This document shows, piece after piece, positions 35,725 to 48,392 of a stretch of DNA of 64,000 nucleotides. The translations under genes were made by a program, and so were the position numbers. The stretch comes from Theobroma cacao (lineage: Eukaryota; Streptophyta; Magnoliopsida; Malvales; Malvaceae). The DNA lies in assembly GCF_000208745.1 (NCBI RefSeq), contig NC_030850.1:32852599-32916598 (forward strand), given 5' to 3'. Position 1 is the first letter of the stretch. Every line of letters begins with the position of its first letter. The notes under the pieces are model-generated. The model did no database searches, was not told the origin of the DNA, and saw only the letters and a program-made list of their open reading frames with translations.

Positions 35725-37530
35725 TCAAGATTCCCTGTTCAAAGGAGTTTTTTCCCAACCCGTGAATTTTATCTTCAATGCCTTCACATTCTCCTCCATA
35801 GGTTGGTTAGATTCCTTTGGAGTACCAGATCTTAAATCAGTGCCGGGTATTAATGAATTGGTGAAGTCTGATGAGTTTTTTGCTTTAGACTTTCTTCGCT
35901 TATATGTCAAAGGAAGGGTAAGATCATATTTAAGCCTCTCTGGAACACAGGGTTTGCTAGACTTCTCTGAGTTTTCAACATTGTAATCACATGGACTCTT
36001 CTTTTGGTTGGGAGAAGCCATTAACTTTTGGTGCATGCCACCTCCAATTCCTGAATTTCTTGAGACAGCTTGAGGAACTCTTGGAAGGATGGTGATACAG
36101 TCTGTTTGCATGATTCTGGTCTGCCTCTCTCCTTCATGGTATTGGGCAGCAAATGGGTATGATTCCAAGGATCTCTCAAACAATCCTTTCTTTCCCATGT
36201 CAAAGTTCTGCCACAAATTCTGACCACCAAAATTGTATCTCTTTGAATCAATGACATCAACTAAAGATTCGTATCCCACATTAGAAGCCCTTTCCTCATC
36301 ATGTCCAATCGGTTTATGTTTTCCTAAATCAACAATGTCAACTTCCTTGCTTATATTTTCACCAGAGTTTTGTAAATACCTACTGCTTCGTAAAGTACCA
36401 TCCTGACAACTTAATATACATTGAGGTTGCTCAGCAACCTTCTGCCATAGTATCGGTGACCCACTAAAACCACCTGCATTTCCCACATATGCAGATGCTG
36501 GCAAACAAGATGATTTGCGATCCTGTAAATCTTGGGCACCAACAAGCAATGCTGTTTGTGACCTTCTTGAGAACACTTTTGATAGTTCTGGTTGGACAGA
36601 AGGAACTTTAGGAACAACCTTCAGCAGGCCCTTCGGTACTGATCGACATTGTTCCACTATGTCACCTAGTACCATCTTTTGATTGTGACTATGAATTGCA
36701 TTGCCAGTAGTCCTAACCTTCAGAACACCCTTTGTGCTGCAGTTTGGAGCAATAATGTTCATTCCATTGGCAGATGGACCAGCAAAAATGTTTTTTGCTC
36801 TAACAGTTTCCCAAGTCTTCATTCTCTTTGGTAAATAGCACATGATTGCATCCGAGTTAACATCCTCATTTAACATATATCCATCATTGGGCACTGCATT
36901 AAGGTCCAGCAAATTGGCATCCCTGTGTTTCCTCCTTGTTCTCCATATATAAAGTCTTTCTTCAACACCGGTACTCATATCACATTCATCCCACAACCTT
37001 CTCATGTCTATGAACATTTGTGCCATTTTGTCATGATAAGATCTTAATGCATGGTAATATTTTCTCCTCTCAAGAAACTGCAAGGATTCTCTGAGACAAG
37101 TCATCTGTGGAGGATAAAATCCACCTTTCAATCTTTTGAAAAATGTATCCATGGGATTTCCAAAGAACATATCACTACCACTGAAGAGCTCTTTCATAGT
37201 CAACCAAAAAGTCTGTTGGTCCATATCCGGAAGGTAGGCCGACAAAGAGAACCTCTCTTCCTCTGTCAAACATGAGTTCCATGTGTCCAAAGAAAATATC
37301 TCCCTCAAATCTGGTAGATCAAAAAGTTCGTATGGTATACTGCAAATCTGACCTTCCACCATGCCAAGCTCACAGCTAAGTCCCTGGAAGTCACAGTCAT
37401 CAAGATCATCACCAGAGTCTGCCCCGAAGATAGGGTTATCTTCCTTGCCCTCACCTTTTAATGATCCAGAAATGTTACCATGACAATTATCAACACCTGA
37501 TTTCCAAAGGAAAATCTTCTGTATGCCCAT
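35725..37530 (-). CDS. NFRKB-like nuclear protein with DEUBAD domain (601 aa)
   Basis: One uninterrupted coding exon, ATG at 37,530 to TGA at 35,725. Acidic stretch GADSGDDLDDCD near residue 40. From about residue 65 to 185 is a DEUBAD-type domain: IPYELFDLPDLREIFSLDTW, EEERFSLSAYLPDMD, ELFSGSDMFFGNP, FFKRLKGGFYPPQ, and YHALRSYHDKMAQMF. The rest is low complexity, ending in a basic cluster YKRRKSKAK (likely NLS) and a conserved-looking tail ALKIKFTGWEKT. Human NFRKB is INO80G, whose DEUBAD domain binds the deubiquitinase UCH37. By analogy this is a chromatin-associated adaptor. An in-frame TAG about 10 codons upstream supports this start. A 5' leader intron is likely (see separate entry). Plant relatives can be longer, so this is a short member. 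Confidence 0.87.
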   Translation of the reverse strand: MGIQKIFLWKSGVDNCHGNISGSLKGEGKEDNPIFGADSGDDLDDCDFQGLSCELGMVEGQICSIPYELFDLPDLREIFSLDTWNSCLTEEERFSLSAYLPDMDQQTFWLTMKELFSGSDMFFGNPMDTFFKRLKGGFYPPQMTCLRESLQFLERRKYYHALRSYHDKMAQMFIDMRRLWDECDMSTGVEERLYIWRTRRKHRDANLLDLNAVPNDGYMLNEDVNSDAIMCYLPKRMKTWETVRAKNIFAGPSANGMNIIAPNCSTKGVLKVRTTGNAIHSHNQKMVLGDIVEQCRSVPKGLLKVVPKVPSVQPELSKVFSRRSQTALLVGAQDLQDRKSSCLPASAYVGNAGGFSGSPILWQKVAEQPQCILSCQDGTLRSSRYLQNSGENISKEVDIVDLGKHKPIGHDEERASNVGYESLVDVIDSKRYNFGGQNLWQNFDMGKKGLFERSLESYPFAAQYHEGERQTRIMQTDCITILPRVPQAVSRNSGIGGGMHQKLMASPNQKKSPCDYNVENSEKSSKPCVPERLKYDLTLPLTYKRRKSKAKNSSDFTNSLIPGTDLRSGTPKESNQPMEENVKALKIKFTGWEKTPLNRES

Positions 37531-37559
37531 TGACACCGGAAGGCTGTTCAGCTCTACAA

Positions 37560-38290
37560 TCTAGTCACATGGAGATGCCAAACAACTATGCAAAAATTTA
37601 ATTGCCAATGGAAATGTACCTGCGATATGCAAAGCACGCAGATATTTAGCAACCAAAATAGGCATAAAATACAAGAAATTTCTTTTCTTTTCTTTCCTTT
37701 CTTTTTTCCTTTTTGTTTTAATTTCTTTTTGGTAGCAGCACAAGAACATTGCATCTCAATGGTAAATTCAATTTCCAATAGTTTACAACCAGACATAGCT
37801 TCCACACCATAAAGAAATTTCTGGACGGAAACAACACAAACATAATCAAATTTTGACAAGAATAATCCGGTACAAATTACATTGCTAATAGACCATTCAT
37901 TTAAGTTAAAAAATCCAGCAAAAAGAATGCAATGAACAGATTTTTAACAATAAGATCACAAATTCTTCATGGAAAGAAAGCCAATCAGCTACCACAGGAT
38001 AAATAAGATCAAGCAGTTAACAAATTCAGTACAATTTGAGTGAAATTTCAAGCTATCAAGTAAATAAGCAATTAACAGGGATCAAAGCAAACCACAACCT
38101 AAGAATAACAAGAAGAAACAGGAAGGACTCACTGATTAGTGGGAAATTGGAGCTAAAGAATGCGAAAGAGAAGATCAAGGGATGAAGCAATCCCAAGAGA
38201 AGATAAAATAGGACTAGAGAGAAAAAATAAGGCAACAGTGAAGTAGTGCGTGAAACTAGGGATAGAGTGGCTTTCTCTCTTTACCTTTTG
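37560..38290 (-). promoter_or_regulatory. Probable 5' leader intron and leader exon of the NFRKB-like gene
   Basis: On the minus strand, a pyrimidine-rich leader (about 38,290-38,140) ends with ATCA|GTGAGTCC, a good donor. A good acceptor (GTGACTAG) lies at about 37,563, 30 nt before the ATG. The intervening ~570 bp is T-rich and non-coding. The coding exon would then start with ATTGTAGAGCTG. Confidence 0.6.
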
Positions 38291-38639
38291 TTGCATTTCG
38301 AGAGAAAATGGCGAACCAAAAAACTGCCAATTGGAATTTTCTTTTTGCCTTTCCTTTTTTTTTTTATTTTTCCTTTCGTTTTAACCTTTCAACGCCCAGG
38401 GCAGGTTGTTCCCTTCCTTCCTCCTCTCTCTCCCTCACAGTCACAGTTTTCCTTTTGTTTTTTTTTCGTTTCTTTCGTATTGGCTTTTGGACTGTTGTAC
38501 ATCCCGCGTGACTCCACCACTACCTGAACAGAGCAGTCACTCTCGGTGCTTCTATGCCAAGTGCCTGCCAACCCCAACCAAAATACCTTTTTTTTATCCC
38601 ATTTTTTCGAAGATAAAAACCCCTTCACTTAAATAACAA

Positions 38640-39381
38640 TACTAATAATAAACTCTTAAACATGTTTAACAACCAATAGATTAATTTTCAAAACAAAAAA
38701 AAAGAAAACCAATAGATTAATGGACATAGTTAATTAAAATAAAAGCTAAATAATTAAAATTAAATAATAAAAATATCAATAGGTAATTGTCTTTCTTCTA
38801 TAATATTATATTATTAAAATAAGTATTTTTTATTTATTAAATCACATCCATTCTCTTTAAAAAAAGATTGAATTATTCCTAAATATCTTCATAACACACT
38901 ACTAACTAGTAGTATCATAATTAATATTTACTATATCGTAAAAAAATTTATCATATATATATATATATATTTTTAAGTATACATTATTTAAAAAATAGTA
39001 CCCGGACTCAACCTGCAACCGCCTAAACAGGCGCTGCCATCGTACGGAAGGAACTACGTGGCGTTTCATAGTTTCATACAGTTTCATGTAGACTGTAGTC
39101 ACATACAAACGTAGGCAAAAAAAAAAATGGAAGCAATAAATTCGAAGAAGATTACTGGGCCAAGCCATTATCGGCCCCGATTTCCTTATCCAAATTACTT
39201 TCCTTCAGCCGTTAACCTCTCCTTTCAAAATTTCATGCCGTTACGCTCCTGACTGAACTTAACTAAACTAACACTCCTCAGTCCTCAGACCCACCTGGCC
39301 TAAATATAATTTAAAAAGAAAAGAAAACTCTTCAACTGAAAAACCCGCGAGAGTTCCTTCGAAACTTTTCTTCGCGATCTG
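38640..39381. promoter_or_regulatory. Divergent intergenic region (NFRKB-like / DUF3754)
   Basis: About 1 kb separates the two leaders. It holds an AT microsatellite at 38,954-38,972, a short GTTTCATA repeat near 39,063-39,090, and the pyrimidine-rich leader of the DUF3754 gene. No gene seen. Confidence 0.5.
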
Positions 39382-42300
39382 ATGTTTTCTTGGCAAACTC
39401 TCACCAGCGTAACCGTTCCATCATCGTCCTTAAAACGTTACCGTTTGTATGGTGCTCGCTCGCTCGATTCTTACCGTATATTAAGAGCCGCTGCAACTCT
39501 CAAGGTTCCCGGTATCTCTCCGAGGCTCCGGGCTATATCCACTGAACCAATTGAATCCAGAAGCGACGACGTCAGATTAACACTGAGCGATACCGAGGAT
39601 CTTGTTCCAAGAAACGAAAATGAAAAGGAAGAAGAAGAAGAAAAACCAGGAATTTCAAGAATTCAAGTTTCCAGACAGAAATACATACCGGTTTCCAAGG
39701 CGGAGCTCTTGGATGCTATTGTATCGAGACTGTTCGATTCTCAAGACGAAGATGCTGGTCAATTTCGCCTCCTCTCTTCGTAAGTTTTATGGTTTTTTTT
39801 TTATTTAGTGTATATTTTAAGATTTCCCCGATTACTTCTCTACTCCGTTCAAGTTTGAAATTTCCTTTTGCGGTGTAAAAATTAATTTTCAGGTGTTTGG
39901 ATTCTATCCTTCACGCTGAACACAGAAGCATTTTGGAACAAATGCGAACCGATTATTACTTTTCTCATTCCACGGAGAGAGAAAGAAAGAAAACGGCCGT
40001 TTCAGAATCGGAAGTTGTAGCCAACGGTGAAACATCTAACTTGACCGAGGATAGCATCGAACCTGACACGAGGTTCAATTATGGTCTGGACTTGACGAAT
40101 TTTCTAAGTTCTTCAGCTAAAAATGTTAGGAGATATTCCGATGACAAGTCCAGGTTAGTCTTAAATTTCAGCCACATACTTAGTTGTTTTTTTTTATTTT
40201 TTCAAATTAGTGTCTTGGTTAAATTAAAACTTTAATGCAAAAATTAATTGCAGAGTTGCGGTCGCTACTCGTTTTCAAAGAGCTTTTATGCAACTTCTTA
40301 ATGATGCTCAGTTTGAAGAACTATCAGTTAGGGATTTGATGTTGACAAATGCTTTGAACACTGATTATCTCCTTACGTTGCCGATATATGTTGACTGGAA
40401 GAGAGCCTCTGAATCCAATGCAATTATATTCCGGTAATTTAGTTTCTTTTGTGTGCGTGTGCGTGCGCTTGCTTACTACATATGCTTTCACCAGTAAGAT
40501 ATTGGAGTTTTTTACTTTTGAAATGACCTCTTTTCTCACAGGCGGGGTTATGCAACTGAGAGGCAGAAGGGTCTACTGATTGTTGAAAAGCTGGATTACT
40601 TGCAATCCAGACTCCTGCGAGGAATCTTCTCCATTATATCAAAACCAGTAGGGAAAGTTGGCAAATGGATTTCTTACAATCTCAATGAGGTTATTGCCTT
40701 CTCCTCTATGACTTCCCAGCATTAATTGGAAAGCAAATGGCACATAAATGAGGTTCTCTAAATGGAAATTGACTGCACAGATATCCTTTAGAATAACCTT
40801 TTAACGTGTCAATGATTGATCTTTGATGCTGGTTGATCTCTTTTATTTAATCAATAACTATCACTTTGGAGTTCGGATTGTGTTATTTGTTTATCTTTTA
40901 CTCTTTTAACCCTCTCGTGTTGGGTTATATATTTTCCAATCTGACAAAGTTCATCTTTATTACTCTAGGACAGGCTCTCAAGGATGCTTCTCAGGAAGAG
41001 GAAACACAAAACTGGATTGGGAGAGTGAAGCTTTGGCTTGAGGAAGTGTCCTTCTTTCAACAGTCATATTTTAATAATGAGCAAAATTTTGAAAATGTGC
41101 CGGGGATGGACCAACTATCAGATTGTGACCTTCCTATTTGGCTGGCAGCACAGAGGGCAATTAGTCGCTATGAAGGTTTTCTGTCTCCAGTTGGACCCCG
41201 TGGAAGGCTTTTAAGGAAGTTGCTTGCACGGATTGGAGTTATACGTCCTACATCAGAAAGACCATTTCAGGCTCACAGTGATAGTACTGTTTCTGAACCT
41301 TATTTAAGGTTTGTTCAACCTAACTCCTTTATATTCTTTATGTATTGAGGACTTAGGAGATTTCCTCCACAGTCAACGGGATTGTGTGTGTCTAATGCCT
41401 CATGTTCAGATTTCATTTCATGGACAGGGTGTAATGGGAAGGGTTGAGATGACATTGGCTTAGATTGCCTTCTGGTACTTGTTATTTTTTAGGTTATTGG
41501 TCATTCCTTCAACGAGTAATTGTTTTTTCTCATTAAAGCTAAGCATATTAACTATTTGACTGAGTGATGTACTTGGAAGATGATCTGTTTGCTGACACGT
41601 GAATAAGAAAAACCTAAGGTGTTACTTGAATGCGCTGGTACATAGACTACTGTTCCGGAAAAAGAAAATCAATTTGATCTGATTTCATATCATCTTATAA
41701 TGCATGCTTTATAATGCTTTGATGTGATTTTGGTCGATTTGATCTGACATCATATCATCTTATGATGTATGCTTTATAAGGATTAGATGTGATATTAGAA
41801 GTTTTTATCTATGACAACTTTCTTATTAAGTAATAAAAGAATTTTTCACTCAGGCCAACTTTCTTATCAAGGATATCACTCAGTGATATATGGAGACCGG
41901 CTACAAGGAAATACTGTGGCAATGATGTTTGGAAAATGTTAAAAACTTCTGTTTCCATTCTCCTTTCACGGTCAGTCCTCCAGGTATTTCTTCCATTTTG
42001 AACCATTCATGATTTTTCTTTGCTTATGTTTTATGGTTATTGATGCTTTTAGGATAGATATTGAAGTTTCTTGCTTTTATCTACCTATTAGCTTACCTGC
42101 ATGCATGGATCATCTAATTGTAAAACATTGGTAGTGGCCAAATTTTATTTCTAGAATTTTCACGTTTTGATACCACTCAATGTTGTTTGTAAAACTTTGG
42201 TATCTTTTCTGGTCAGGAGCCAGCATTTCAAGAATTAATTTTGCTTTATACAAAGGATTTTGCTGAAGAAGATACTGAAGATAACGCTGAGGCTCAAGCA

Positions 42301-44927
42301 TTACAACTAAAGATCTACAAGAGAATTCCTATTCCAGATTTACCAGTAAATAGTCCTAACAACTCATGTCTGTCAATTCTCTTTCACATTTATGCTTTTC
42401 TTTTGTTTTATAATTTTTTTAATCTTATCTTTTTTTTTTTTAATTTAGGTCATGATGCTTCATTTATATGTCTCTGAATTTTCACTTTGTTGTCTGATTA
42501 TTTGTAGGTTATTTTTCCTCACAAAAAGCTGTCTTTCCGTATCATAGACACGGTATGAACAAGGTTAATAATATCCATGCTGTTCTAATTTGATTTTAAC
42601 AAATTATATTTTAGACTCTATATTTATAGTTCCCTGTCAGTTCATAAACTCAATGATAATCAACTGGTTAGGAGGCAATATGGATTTCAAACAAGTATTT
42701 TCTAAAATTCTAAGAGATGAGTTTGTTCAACCTCATAAAATTCTTTTCCAAACGTAAGGAATTTTCACTCCTTGTTTAGCATAGCTTCTGCTCATGGTGT
42801 TTCATCGATGCATCTAACTGATTCAGTTAATGAAAGACACACTCTGGAGTGGAAATCAATCCTGTTGGAACACTAGCAATCTACACTATTAGTTTCACAG
42901 ATACATCATTTCTTTAGCTCAATCAGATTCCCATTGGACTGAGCTGTTGACTGGTAAAGGTTTTTGGACCCTGGTTCCCTAGACTCAGTTTCATATATAG
43001 TTCTGCATGAGTCATTAAGCAACAAAAAGGTAATCACCATGACCTTTGGACTTTCCACATCAGGATGTATCTCACCACATTGTATCTCTTCAACATCATA
43101 GAACGGCAGTATAGCTGGAGAAATAGAATTAAAGGATAAAGTGCCTCAAAAACTTTGTCATTATAGATAGGAGGTTATTTTTCAACATCTGTGTTATTTC
43201 TACAGTATTTGTAAAAAGAATAGTGACAAGGAAGCATGTGATAACACATGAAATTAAGGCATGAAGGTTGATTGGCCTTGGCTAAGGACTGGAGCTAGCT
43301 CATGCGTACCTGGTTAACCCTAGTATATTCAAGTACATAATTTATTTAAATAACCTTTGGACTTGACATTCGTGAACTTCACTTGCAGGTACGCCTGGAT
43401 GTAGCCACAATATTGGGACTTTTGGCATTTTTCATAAATTACAAATTCGAGGACATTTTATCTTCGCCGTACGTCTCGTTGTATTTTCATGTGATCTTTC
43501 TGTGAAAAAAGTTAGTTCCATCAGAAAATGTCATTTCATTTTTTTTTCAGATCAGCAATATTTCTTGATGTGGTTGCAATCACTGCTCTGATAATATATG
43601 TGTCCCGCGTGGCGTTGGGTTACAAACAGACTTGGGATAGGTATCAGGTAAGCTATCAAAATTTTTCCATGCAGTACTGGGAATAATTATATTTATCCAT
43701 TTTAAGTATTTAAACAATTTCTTAAAGCAATCTGTTTCCACAGCTTTTGGTTAACAAGACCCTTTATGAGAAAACCTTGGCAAGTGGCTTTGGCTCAGTT
43801 CATTTTCTTTTGGATGCTTCTGAACAGCAGCAAGTGAGAAACTCTTTCTGCTATTTATTTTGCAAAAGCATAATAATAAGTATTCAATTGAGGGGGAAAT
43901 GGAGCTGCATAGAAATTGTTGAACAGTATATGAGCTTATTGTTTTTCATCCCTTTTTGAATTTAGACTTAGACTGACTATTTCATGATTTTTCTATTGAA
44001 CAGAGAATAAGAGATTCCTGAAATTAATATTTTTATAAAATCTTTATACCAGCTATATTTATGTTATATAAATTGTTCTTGTTCTAGTTTTTGTGACTCT
44101 TTTTTCCCATCCTCATTATCTGCAGTACAAGGAGGCCATTTTAACCTATGCTATCCTGCTTAACATGGAGAATGGTCAGGTTTGTTCTTTGCATCCGATT
44201 TCTGATAATCATATGATTGTTGTAGAAGTGCCTCATTGTTTGTATTTATGAGGCTTTCAAATCGAGGACAGGCATATAGTTTTTAAGTTCTTAGGGCTGG
44301 TGGCCTCAATTAGATCAATCCTTGATTGTTCTTATCCAGCAAAAAGGGGAACTCCTAGACCAGGGTAGTCCTAACTTTGTCCAGTTTTCATGCCAATCCC
44401 TGGCCTTATTTCTGATGACTACATTGTGCTTTGAGATGGAGTTGCATGCAAATGTTGCCTTGTAAGAGTTGGTGACTTATCTATTGGTTGTTGGGAATGT
44501 TTGCCTATTATTGGCCTATGCTCTTTGTATATACTCTATGTCTCTTGAATTAAATTGAAGCGAACTTTACTGCCATTCTTAATGCATCATCCAGTATGCT
44601 AAGTAGATCACTAACAAGAATTCTTACTGCAGGCTGCTTGTCACCAAAAAGTTGGAGAGAAATGTGAAAGATTTATGTATGACGTTTTTAAACGAAAGGT
44701 AATACAATTGGAGTAGTATTATCTACTAAAGTTGAAATATCTGTTGATTTCTCATTGGATTGAAGCGACTGCAGGTTGAAATGCCAGTTGACAAGGCATT
44801 GAATACTTTGGTAAGGTTGGGCCTAGTGACAGAAACAACTGTTGATGGAAGACTCAAGCTTGACACGGTTCCTTGCCCTAAGGCATATGAGGCTCTTAAA
44901 GATCGTTGGCATGATTTGCTTGATTAG
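39382..44927 (+). CDS. DUF3754-family membrane protein (721 aa, 14 exons)
   Basis: Exons: 39382-39779, 39893-40153, 40254-40433, 40542-40689, 40974-41308, 41854-41983, 42217-42345, 42508-42552, 43389-43468, 43551-43647, 43744-43833, 44126-44179, 44633-44698, 44775-44927 (2,166 nt). The N-terminal ~50 residues are Ser/Arg/Leu-rich with few acids, like an organelle targeting peptide (inference). An acidic run (NENEKEEEEE) follows. The middle has VATRFQRAFMQLLNDAQFEEL, a feature of DUF3754 proteins. Two hydrophobic segments at residues ~543-562 (LDVATILGLLAFFINYKF) and ~570-593 (IFLDVVAITALIIYVSRVAL) are the likely membrane hairpin. The C terminus is conserved (YEKTLASGFGSVHFLLDASE). Mammalian TMEM143 carries this domain; no biochemical role is established to my knowledge. 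Exon 5 uses the acceptor at 40,974, because an earlier AG at 40,968 breaks the frame. Confidence 0.9.
41671..41800 (+). repeat. 65-bp tandem duplication in DUF3754 intron 5
   Basis: Two imperfect units start with RATTTGATCTGA (41,671 and 41,736) and contain CATATCATCTTATRATGYATGC. Confidence 0.75.
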
Positions 44928-45427
44928 TGTTTGTATTACAATTACCAAATTCCATTACCATCAACTACTGTACATCAGTCTGGAAGATTTAGAAGTGTAA
45001 TCATTTTCTCCTTATGAAATAGTATATTTTGCTTCTGTACCTGATCTATAAACTTACATATCCCTTAGTTTTCCACAAAATGAGGAATGTATATGCAATC
45101 TTTTTTCAAATATAATAATGTGTATTAAAAGAAAAAACTCAAGGCAAGAAAACCAAAAGTTTTCTGTCCTTTGTTTCTCTCTCTGTCTATCCTTTATACA
45201 TGCATCGGCATTACTCTGTCCTTTATACATGAAAGTAGAAAAAGGTCAGAAAACTATTAGGCAGCAGGAAATTTCCATCACTTCTGGAGAAGGCATTGCA
45301 GTTTGTAGTTATGCTTCGATTCTTTGGATTTCTTGAGTAATGATAACTTGTTTGAATGTTTCCCGTCTTTCCAATTTCTGAACTTGCAATATGGAGGTTC
45401 TACTAATTGAGACACAAATTCAACTTG
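44928..45427. other. Convergent 3' flanks (DUF3754 / fibrillin)
   Basis: The 3' ends of two convergent genes share this 500-bp spacer. No other gene seen. Confidence 0.5.
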
Positions 45428-48015
45428 TTAGAGCTCAAGGGGTTGAGCTTTGGTAAACACAAAGACTCCTCCACCTCCAACGGCTCTGCCCAAGAGCATA
45501 TTCCTGTCCAGGTATGAAAGGTAATAAAGTCCTCCCACTGATCTCCTGCAATCAGATATTTTTCACCATTCATATGGCAATATTCTCAACATGTTTAAGA
45601 GCTATGATAATGCACATGTGGGTTACATATACCTTCCAGTCCCTGGGTTTCTTACAGGAACTTGAGCTCTGAATGTTCGGAGAAACTGCAAAATCTGCAC
45701 ATAAGCATCCAAAGGAATTCTCAAAAACAAATACCAATGTACAATCAACTGTAACCACATAGAGAAGCACACAACTGTAACCTATAGAGAAACACACGAT
45801 TCTACAATTCCTAGACAATCAAATGACTTGAATTTGCTGAGTCACCCAGCATCAATTCAAAGACATAGCTAAGAGAAAAGCTAATATGATAATGAACATC
45901 AAAGTAGATTAGAAAAAAAATATATAATTGGCATTTGTTCATAGTGAGCTCAACTTCACCGATGAGAATCAGTTACTACCTGAAGATTGAAGAACCTAAA
46001 TTAGTGAATATAACTAGACACAGGACTCCAACTTTTCACATGGAGAAATGCAGAATAGCAGAACCCAAAAACAACCAATGCCAACCAAAAATTCAGGAAA
46101 TAATTATGTACCTGTAGACTTAAAAATGACCTTGGAAGGAGTGCTGGAGCAATTAGAGCCTGCAGCTGTTCACTGATGTTTATATCTTGAACTTTTATCT
46201 GCCAAATACAACATGCAGACCTGAGATCAGTTAAAAAAAACAAAAATGAAAATCCACTTTCATCTTCCACTAGTAAAGACAGTACGAAACTTTAACCATG
46301 ATTTGGACTGCTAATCTAAAGGCCAACTTACCCACACAAAACTAACCATTTTGTTTGCAGATGGTATGACCTACAGCTTCAGATAAAAGGAATGAAAAGA
46401 GATGAAAAGACTCGATCATGGACGGGTTTCTGTGTATCAACATTCTCACAACTTTCAAAAAAAACATTCTCACAAGAAGATAGTTATGCACTAAGGGTTA
46501 CCTGAGCATTCCTTTAAAGACTAACTAGGCACATTTAAGGCTATGTAATTCTTGTATGGTTGTATGGAATAATAAAAAACCTAGAGGCAGTTAGATATCC
46601 AAAATCTCCACCACAACTCTTTCTAGCTTGTGAAATCCTGGGAAGACCTTCACTATCAAAACTTACAAGGACATAAATTGCTACCATGCATGTTCCTCCA
46701 GAGTTCTAATCTCGAGATTGAACAGCAGTAGGTAACAGTCTACCTTTCATGGAAGTAATGGTTTTAAGAAAAAGGGCAGGGGAGTTGACCTCTTCAAACT
46801 GAAGATAGATGTTCCGCACAGAAACAACATCAAACTTAGCAGAAACAACCAGAGTGGCACCTTGTTGCTCCTGTAAAGCAATAGAAAGACAAAATTCCTT
46901 AAAACTATATTTTCTTCAAGAATAATCAGTTAAGTAAATTCTTGGGGTTGATGTAATGGAAGCTAGTATTGCTGAAGCAAAAAGTAGGTGCACACTCCAA
47001 CTTGGAGTATAAAAGTGCAACTACTTGAGGATCTATGATTCTAGCCTAGCATATGTTATGCACGATAACACAGGTGGAGGGATGGAAAGTCAAAGTTTAC
47101 CTCTAACAAATTTGGAATACTCCACCGAACAACATTTCGGATGACACCTCCACCGAACCGATCCCGGCATTCAAATTTCTGGAAGATCTGACCAACCTAC
47201 TCCATATGACAGCAAGAATCAAAGCAAATCTTTTTAGCAATTGATTGACAAACACAAGTAACATAATTCAAACTTTGTAACCACAAAGAACTAAACCTGA
47301 TCCTAGAACATGAAAACCCTCCTAACAAGAATTGAACAAAATCTAAACAACTTAATGCATTCTATAATCAAGGGCAACGGAATACTATGACAGAATTTCC
47401 AGCGTTGGTACCTGAAAAAAGGGAAGCCTTGCAGCAGCTTCCAGAAGAATGAGAACATCAAGGGCCGACGTGTATTGCAGGCGCCATGTTCCATCCAGCA
47501 CTACCAGGTCAATTGGTGCACCCATGTTGTATCCCTCAACGCTGACCTACAAAATTTGACAACCCAAAAGGAAAATACCATAACATTAAGAAAAAAAAAA
47601 AAATCATCTTTACTTCAAAATTTACTCTCTATTTTCCAGAATGGGGGGAAGCAGACCAGACCAGAGCCTCCTCAATAATTGAGCGTTGATCAGCAGTTGC
47701 GATAAGCCCCCGTTGTGTCTCTTGAACAGCCCGGAGAAGATCATGTTTTTTATTCTCTAACTCAACCTCAGACACCTGAACCCAAAAAAGCAAATCCCAT
47801 TGCCACCCAAAAATGAAAGTCATAATAAAGGAAAGCGACGAAAGGATGCTAACCCGATTCCCGTCAGGAGCAACAGCAACTGAACATAGAAACTTGTTGT
47901 GAAAAGACCGTTTCTTGGTGGTAACGAGTTTTGAACGGAGAGGTTTTGTCTTTATCTCATGGATAGCTCTCTTCCCATTTCCTGGATACACTGAAGCAGC
48001 AAATGCTAATTCCAT
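45428..48015 (-). CDS. Plastid-lipid-associated protein (PAP/fibrillin family, 284 aa)
   Basis: Exons: 48015-47854, 47775-47662, 47546-47412, 47196-47101, 46870-46790, 46198-46112, 45694-45633, 45545-45428 (855 nt). The first ~50 residues are basic and Ser/Thr-rich with almost no acidic residues at the start, like a chloroplast transit peptide. The PAP_fibrillin domain follows: LLRAVQETQRGLIATADQRS, LDGTWRLQYTSALDVL, GGVIRNVVRWSIP, IYLQFEEIKVQDINI, PRSFLSLQILQFLRTF and the conserved end GGLYYLSYLDRNMLLGRAVG. Fibrillins bind plastoglobules and thylakoid margins and hold hydrophobic lipids. It most resembles the PAP13-type group as I remember it, which is not certain. It shares a short head-to-head promoter with the methyltransferase gene. 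Confidence 0.9.
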
Positions 48016-48392
48016 AACGGTTCACAGATTGGTAACAATGGGGATTATGATTTTTCCAAAATATGACCGTTAATAACTGAAGAAATTGGATTAAGTCAAA
48101 GAAAGGAAAGGATTTTGGGTTTGCTTTATTGTTCACAGCTTTAATTGGTGCTTGTTTTGATATAAGCTAATTAGAGCTTAGAGCTGCCACTTCTTCGGTT
48201 ATCCATTTCCCTCTATTTTCGATCGTTTTGCGCTGCGGGACCCATGGAGTTCTATTTTTAGTATATTTTATTTGGACCCTTTTTAACCGGCAGAAGTAAC
48301 CCGACCCGAGCCATGACAAAGGCGCCGCAACAACTCGATCACTTCCCGCTAACAATACTACACATTCAGCTCTTCCCTTATCTCTTCCCCAA
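48016..48392. promoter_or_regulatory. Head-to-head promoter (fibrillin / methyltransferase)
   Basis: Only 377 bp separate the two start codons, which point away from each other, so the two genes probably share a bidirectional promoter. I see no strong TATA box close to either start. Confidence 0.65.

Noticed and set aside
40866..40973. Open frame reading into DUF3754 exon 5 from the intron
   Set aside because: The protein joins exon 4 to the acceptor at 40,974 in frame and in line with the family; the upstream part is intron.
46744..46789. Longer exon 5 of the fibrillin gene ending at a second GT donor
   Set aside because: That donor leaves the wrong phase for the next exon. The donor at 46,789 gives LQFEE-IKVQ, which matches the family.
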